Positions 60,116-64,000 of a stretch of DNA of 64,000 bases are shown here, piece after piece (position 1 is the first letter of the stretch; every line of letters starts with the position of its first letter). The position numbers and the translations under genes were made by a program. The DNA comes from Micrococcaceae bacterium Sec5.1. GTDB taxonomy: Bacteria > Actinomycetota > Actinomycetes > Actinomycetales > Micrococcaceae. The stretch is taken from the NCBI GenBank assembly GCA_039636795.1, contig CP143430.1, positions 62,001 through 126,000 of the forward strand, given 5' to 3'. The notes under the pieces were generated by a model. The model ran no database searches, was not told the DNA's origin, and saw only the letters and a program-made list of their open reading frames with translations.

Positions 60116-61168
60116 TTGACGAACAAAAGCATTGGCATCAAGGACGTAGCTGTTGCCGCCGGCGTGTCTGTCACCACTGTTTCCCACGTCCTGAATGACG
60201 TCGCCTACGCCCGCATCAGCCTGGAAACACGGGAGAAGGTCAAAGCCACGGCGGAACGCCTGGGCTATGGCCCAAACCGGCTGGCCCAGGCCCTGCGAAC
60301 GCAACGGACCGGGATGCTGGGACTCGTCAGCGAGGAAATCGCCACCACACCACACGCAGGGCGAATCATCCTGGGTGCGGATGAGGCCGCCAGGGCGCGG
60401 GGCTACAACCTGATGATCATCAACACCTCAGGTGCGGCAAGTGACGAGTCCCGGCAGGCCGACGTCGAGGCCCTCCTGGAGAGGCGCGTGGATGGCATTC
60501 TGTACGCCACCATGTACCACCGCGAGGTCACCTTGCCGGAAAACCTGAGTTCAGTTCCCGCAGTGCTTGTGGACTCCGAGAGCGTGGCAGGGAGCGTCGC
60601 TTCGGTAGTGCCCGACGAAGAGGGCGGGGCGAGAGTAGCCGTTCAGAGCCTCCTGGATGCCGGCCACCGCCGGATCGGTTTCCTGAACAACACCGACGAC
60701 GTCCCGGCTACACGGGACCGCTTGCGTGGTTTCCGGAACGCCTTGAACGAAGCAGGGCTCGACGGCGCCGCCGCACCTGTGGAGTCAGAACTCTCGGAGG
60801 TGATGGGCGGCTATGTTGCCGCCTTGCGGATGTTCAAGCGAAAGGACCGGCCCACGGGCCTGTTCTGCTACAACGACCGTATGGCCATGGGCGCCTACCG
60901 GGCAGCGGCCGAGGTAGGAATCAGCATTCCCAACGAACTGTCCGTGGTGGGTTTCGATGACCAGGAGCTCATCGCCGCCAACCTCTATCCTGGCCTGACA
61001 ACAGTGGCGCTGCCCCACTACGAGATGGGCGCCTGGGCTACTGAACGCCTGATCGATGCCATCGAGGGCAAAGCGGACCTCGCCGTCCTGTCAGCTAAAC
61101 CGACGATTCTGGAGTGTCCCCTGGTGGCCCGCGAATCCATCACGAATCCCCATCCAGGGCTGTCCTAG
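60116..61168 (+). CDS. LacI-family transcriptional regulator
   Basis: A 350-residue repressor: an N-terminal HTH (IKDVAVAAGVSVTTVSHVLN) with the hinge helix (LAQALRTQRTGMLGL), then a periplasmic-binding-like sensor (GFDDQELIAANLYPGLTTV). The TTG at 60116 has GGGGA upstream. It interrupts the usual hpt-ftsH pair, and no sugar transport gene is close, so the target is not evident. A vector search for LacI-type palindromes nearby gave no clear site. Confidence 0.88.
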   Translation: MTNKSIGIKDVAVAAGVSVTTVSHVLNDVAYARISLETREKVKATAERLGYGPNRLAQALRTQRTGMLGLVSEEIATTPHAGRIILGADEAARARGYNLMIINTSGAASDESRQADVEALLERRVDGILYATMYHREVTLPENLSSVPAVLVDSESVAGSVASVVPDEEGGARVAVQSLLDAGHRRIGFLNNTDDVPATRDRLRGFRNALNEAGLDGAAAPVESELSEVMGGYVAALRMFKRKDRPTGLFCYNDRMAMGAYRAAAEVGISIPNELSVVGFDDQELIAANLYPGLTTVALPHYEMGAWATERLIDAIEGKADLAVLSAKPTILECPLVARESITNPHPGLS

Positions 61169-61306
61169 AGCGACGCAGGCGAGTATCCTGTGTACGCCCA
61201 GAGGGAACTTTTGAGCATTCCAGTGCGTGAATAACTGGGAACGGTGTATAGCTAGAAACTGAAGCAGCACCATTCGCGCGCAGAAGTTGCGCCTCGCAGC
61301 ACTACC

Positions 61307-61334
61307 AGGAGGGACGGGGCAAAACCCCGATCAG
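61307..61334 (+). promoter_or_regulatory. ftsH leader: Shine-Dalgarno separated from the start by a hairpin
   Basis: AGGAGG (61307-61312) is 22 bases from the ATG. A perfect CGGGG/CCCCG hairpin (61315-61319 with 61325-61329) with a CAAAA loop lies between. Folded, the effective spacing becomes about 7 bases, so the hairpin may be needed for, or may regulate, translation. Confidence 0.5.
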
Positions 61335-63404
61335 ATGAAAGCTAAGAGTTTCTTCAAGGGCCCGGGCATCTGGATTGTTGTCGTCGTCGGCTTGCTCCTG
61401 GTGGCATTCGCAACGCTGGCTCCGGGCGGTTCCACACGTATTGACACCAAGGACGGCCTCGAGCTCCTCGCGCAAAGCGGCAAGGTGGAGCAGGCCAAGA
61501 TTTTCGACGCCGAGAACCGCGTTGACTTGGTACTGAAAGACAACCTGAATATTGATGGCCAGGACAAGGGCAAGAACGTCCAGTTCTTCTACGTCACGGA
61601 CCGTGGCCCGGACGTCGTCAAGGCTGTCACCAGCGCCAACCCGGACAAGGGCTTCACCGACCAGCCGGTCGAGAACAACTGGTTCTCCGGTCTGTTCTCC
61701 CTGCTCATCCCCGTGCTGTTGCTCGGTGTGCTGTTCTGGTTCCTGCTTTCCCGCATGCAGGGCGGCGGCTCCAAGGTGATGCAGTTCGGCAAGTCCAAGG
61801 CCAAGCTGGTCAACAAGGACATGCCGCAGGTGACCTTCTCTGACGTTGCCGGTGCTGACGAAGCCGTCGAAGAGCTCCAGGAAATCAAGGAATTCCTCCA
61901 GGAGCCGGCAAAGTTCCAGGCCGTTGGCGCCAAGATCCCCAAGGGTGTGCTGCTGTACGGCCCTCCAGGCACTGGTAAGACGCTGCTGGCCCGCGCAGTT
62001 GCGGGGGAGGCAGGCGTTCCCTTCTTCTCCATCTCCGGCTCGGACTTCGTTGAAATGTTCGTCGGCGTTGGTGCTTCCCGTGTTCGCGACCTTTTCGAAC
62101 AGGCCAAAGCAAGCTCCCCTGCCATCATCTTCGTTGATGAAATCGACGCCGTTGGTCGTCACCGTGGTGCCGGTATCGGCGGCGGCAACGACGAGCGCGA
62201 GCAGACCTTGAACCAACTCCTCGTTGAGATGGACGGCTTCGACGTCAAGACCAACGTCATCCTCATCGCGGCTACCAACCGTCCGGACGTGCTGGACCCC
62301 GCGCTGCTGCGCCCGGGCCGTTTTGACCGCCAGATCACCGTGGAAGCCCCGGATATGATCGGCCGCGAACAGATCCTCAACGTCCACGCCAAAGGCAAGC
62401 CGATGGCCCCGGGCATCGACCTCAGGGGTGTTGCCAAGAAGACTCCCGGCTACACGGGTGCGGACCTGGCCAACGTCCTGAACGAAGCTGCGCTGCTGAC
62501 TGCGCGTTCAAACGCCAACCTGATTGATGACCGTGCCCTGGACGAGGCAATCGACCGCGTCATGGCAGGCCCGCAGAAGCGCAGCCGCGTCATGAAGGAA
62601 CTCGAGCGCAAGATCACCGCGTACCACGAAGGTGGTCACGCACTGGTTGCTGCCGCGCTGCGCAACTCCGCTCCGGTCACCAAGATCACCATCCTTCCCC
62701 GTGGCCGTGCCCTTGGGTACACCATGGTGATTCCTGAGGACGACAAGTACTCGGTTACCCGTAACGAGTTGCTGGACCAGATGGCGTACGCCATGGGTGG
62801 TCGCGTTGCCGAGGAAATCGTGTTCCATGACCCGTCCACCGGCGCGTCCAACGACATCGAAAAGGCCACGTCAACGGCCCGGAAGATGGTCACCCAATAC
62901 GGGATGAGCGAACGCGTTGGTGCTGTGAAGCTGGGCCAGGGTGGCGGCGAGCCGTTCCTTGGCCGGGACGCCGCGCAGGAGCGCAACTTCTCGGACCAGA
63001 TCGCCTACGTTGTGGACGAGGAAGTGCGTCGCCTGATCGACCAGGCGCACGACGAGGCATACGCCATCCTCACAGAAAACCGCGAAGTCCTCGATCGGCT
63101 GGCACTGGAACTCCTTGAGCGCGAAACCCTCAACCAGGCCGAGATCGCCGAGATCTTCCACGACATCCGCAAGCGCGATTTCCGTGAGATCTGGCTGTCC
63201 AAAGAGTCCCGCCCTGTTCAGTCGATTCCGCCCGTAGAGTCGCGCGCAGAGAAGGCTGAGCGCGAGGCCCAGGAAGAGGCCAAGAAGGCTCGCCTGGATG
63301 AACCGCTTGATGCCGTAGCCCCGCATGCCCAGGGCGTCAGCAGCCAGGAGTCATTCCAGTCACCGGGACCCGACGGCGGCAACGACTCCCCGCTTCACGG
63401 CTAA
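61335..63404 (+). CDS. ftsH: ATP-dependent zinc metalloprotease FtsH
   Basis: A 689-residue membrane-anchored AAA protease that degrades misfolded membrane and regulatory proteins. Two N-terminal membrane segments (about 11-29 and 115-135) flank a short external domain. The AAA domain has Walker A GPPGTGKT, Walker [10 protein letters not shown] and the second region of homology [20 protein letters not shown]. The zinc motif is HEGGH with the third ligand region downstream. The C-terminus is a charged tail. The start at 61335 matches the family ([15 protein letters not shown]). Confidence 0.96.
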   Translation: MKAKSFFKGPGIWIVVVVGLLLVAFATLAPGGSTRIDTKDGLELLAQSGKVEQAKIFDAENRVDLVLKDNLNIDGQDKGKNVQFFYVTDRGPDVVKAVTSANPDKGFTDQPVENNWFSGLFSLLIPVLLLGVLFWFLLSRMQGGGSKVMQFGKSKAKLVNKDMPQVTFSDVAGADEAVEELQEIKEFLQEPAKFQAVGAKIPKGVLLYGPPGTGKTLLARAVAGEAGVPFFSISGSDFVEMFVGVGASRVRDLFEQAKASSPAIIFVDEIDAVGRHRGAGIGGGNDEREQTLNQLLVEMDGFDVKTNVILIAATNRPDVLDPALLRPGRFDRQITVEAPDMIGREQILNVHAKGKPMAPGIDLRGVAKKTPGYTGADLANVLNEAALLTARSNANLIDDRALDEAIDRVMAGPQKRSRVMKELERKITAYHEGGHALVAAALRNSAPVTKITILPRGRALGYTMVIPEDDKYSVTRNELLDQMAYAMGGRVAEEIVFHDPSTGASNDIEKATSTARKMVTQYGMSERVGAVKLGQGGGEPFLGRDAAQERNFSDQIAYVVDEEVRRLIDQAHDEAYAILTENREVLDRLALELLERETLNQAEIAEIFHDIRKRDFREIWLSKESRPVQSIPPVESRAEKAEREAQEEAKKARLDEPLDAVAPHAQGVSSQESFQSPGPDGGNDSPLHG

Positions 63405-63414
63405 GCTTTCTGCT

Positions 63415-64000
63415 GTGACTCATTTCGACGACGACGACCTCGCCGCCGACCACGGCTCAGCCGCGGACGGCAAGCGGGGCCACAAAGTAGACCGCCCGCG
63501 CATTGAAGCGGCAGTACGTGAAATCCTGCTGGCGATTGGTGAAGACCCTGATCGCGGGGGCCTGCATGACACGCCCAAGCGTGTTGCCAAGGCCTATGCG
63601 GAGGTCTTCGCGGGCCTCCACCAGCACCCGGCAGATGTCCTCTCCACCACGTTTGACCTTGACCATGAAGAGCTTGTCCTTGTGAAGGACATTCCCTTCT
63701 ACTCCACGTGTGAACACCACCTGGTGCCGTTCCACGGGGTGGCTCATGTCGGTTATATTCCGTCACATGAGGGCAAGGTGACGGGCCTGAGCAAGCTGGC
63801 CCGTTTGGTGGACATTTATGCGCGCCGGCCCCAGGTGCAGGAGCGGCTCACCACCCAGATCGTTGAGGCACTGGTCAAGCACCTCAACCCGCGTGGGGCG
63901 ATAGTCGTCATCGAATGCGAACACATGTGCATGTCCATGCGCGGCATCCGCAAGCCCGGCGCCAAGACTGTCACCAGTGCGGTGCGCGGTCAGCTCCATG
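63415..64000 (+). CDS. folE: GTP cyclohydrolase I, 3' end outside window
   Basis: Catalyses the first step of tetrahydrofolate synthesis, GTP to dihydroneopterin triphosphate. The visible 195 residues include the [19 protein letters not shown] start of the fold and the zinc ligands in [12 protein letters not shown] and ECEHMCM. The GTG at 63415 starts only 10 bases after the ftsH stop with a weak ribosome-binding site, suggesting co-transcription with ftsH. The gene continues past the right edge; other folate genes would be expected there. Confidence 0.93.
   Translation, partial: MTHFDDDDLAADHGSAADGKRGHKVDRPRIEAAVREILLAIGEDPDRGGLHDTPKRVAKAYAEVFAGLHQHPADVLSTTFDLDHEELVLVKDIPFYSTCEHHLVPFHGVAHVGYIPSHEGKVTGLSKLARLVDIYARRPQVQERLTTQIVEALVKHLNPRGAIVVIECEHMCMSMRGIRKPGAKTVTSAVRGQLH

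Noticed and set aside
61302..62387. 361-codon minus-strand frame opposite ftsH
   Set aside because: ftsH is certain; the frame is a codon-bias shadow.

Overview
The window looks like chromosomal DNA of a high-GC Gram-positive actinobacterium, most likely Arthrobacter or Paenarthrobacter (Micrococcaceae). The evidence is the high GC content, the actinobacterial families (DUF2630, DUF3618, holin-X, the Zincin_2 metalloprotease, GAF-ANTAR, a WXG100 protein), the frequent GTG/TTG starts and four-base ATGA/GTGA overlaps, and the order ppa-dacB-zincin-tilS-hpt-ftsH-folE at the right end. The genus is inferred; no rRNA or tRNA gene was recognised. Genes run off both edges: a glycoside hydrolase on the left and folE on the right.

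Layout. 1-6.0 kb: metabolic and small accessory genes (GH2 glycosidase, 2-hydroxyacid dehydrogenase, glycerate kinase, small conserved proteins). 6.1-7.9 kb: a Fic/XRE toxin-antitoxin-like operon with a predicted leaderless, palindrome-covered promoter, flanked by a 20-bp direct repeat. 8.7-17.3 kb: the most interesting region. It holds a gamma-butyrolactone (GBL) signalling set (NAD-dependent epimerase, ArpA/ScbR-type receptor, AfsA/ScbA-type synthase) next to an eight-gene operon. That operon begins with a 91-residue peptide resembling circular bacteriocin precursors (AS-48/amylocyclicin type) and continues with a SpoIIM/DUF95 protein, further membrane proteins, two ABC ATPases and an ABC permease. 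Two ARE-like palindromes overlap the predicted divergent promoters of the AfsA gene and the peptide gene, which suggests quorum-type control of the operon. 17.4-18.4 kb: an AbiE remnant (intact antitoxin, truncated toxin).

18.3-36.4 kb is mostly housekeeping: uracil permease, RutE-like reductase, phosphoglucomutase, a peptidase E/amidase/peptide transporter group, prephenate dehydratase, a lipid kinase, serS, an AbiEi-DUF559 protein bracketed by two related hairpins, and stress-type regulators (GAF-ANTAR, a SigB/SigF-like sigma factor). 36.4-48.4 kb is a heptose and glycosyltransferase cluster: gmhA, gmhB, two different hldE genes, three GT9 heptosyltransferase-like genes, two further glycosyltransferases, an SDR and an epimerase. 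This is notable in an organism expected to lack LPS.

48.4-54.8 kb: a FUSC-like membrane protein, a three-gene envelope/stress operon, an autoregulated HTH gene, and a small WXG100 (type VII secretion) locus. 55.0-64.0 kb: conserved core genes (ppa, dacB, zincin, tilS, hpt, a LacI regulator, ftsH, folE).

No gene-free stretch exceeds 300 bases; the longest (22903-23180) is a divergent promoter region in which I see no further feature. No insertion sequence, integrase, prophage or CRISPR array was recognised.
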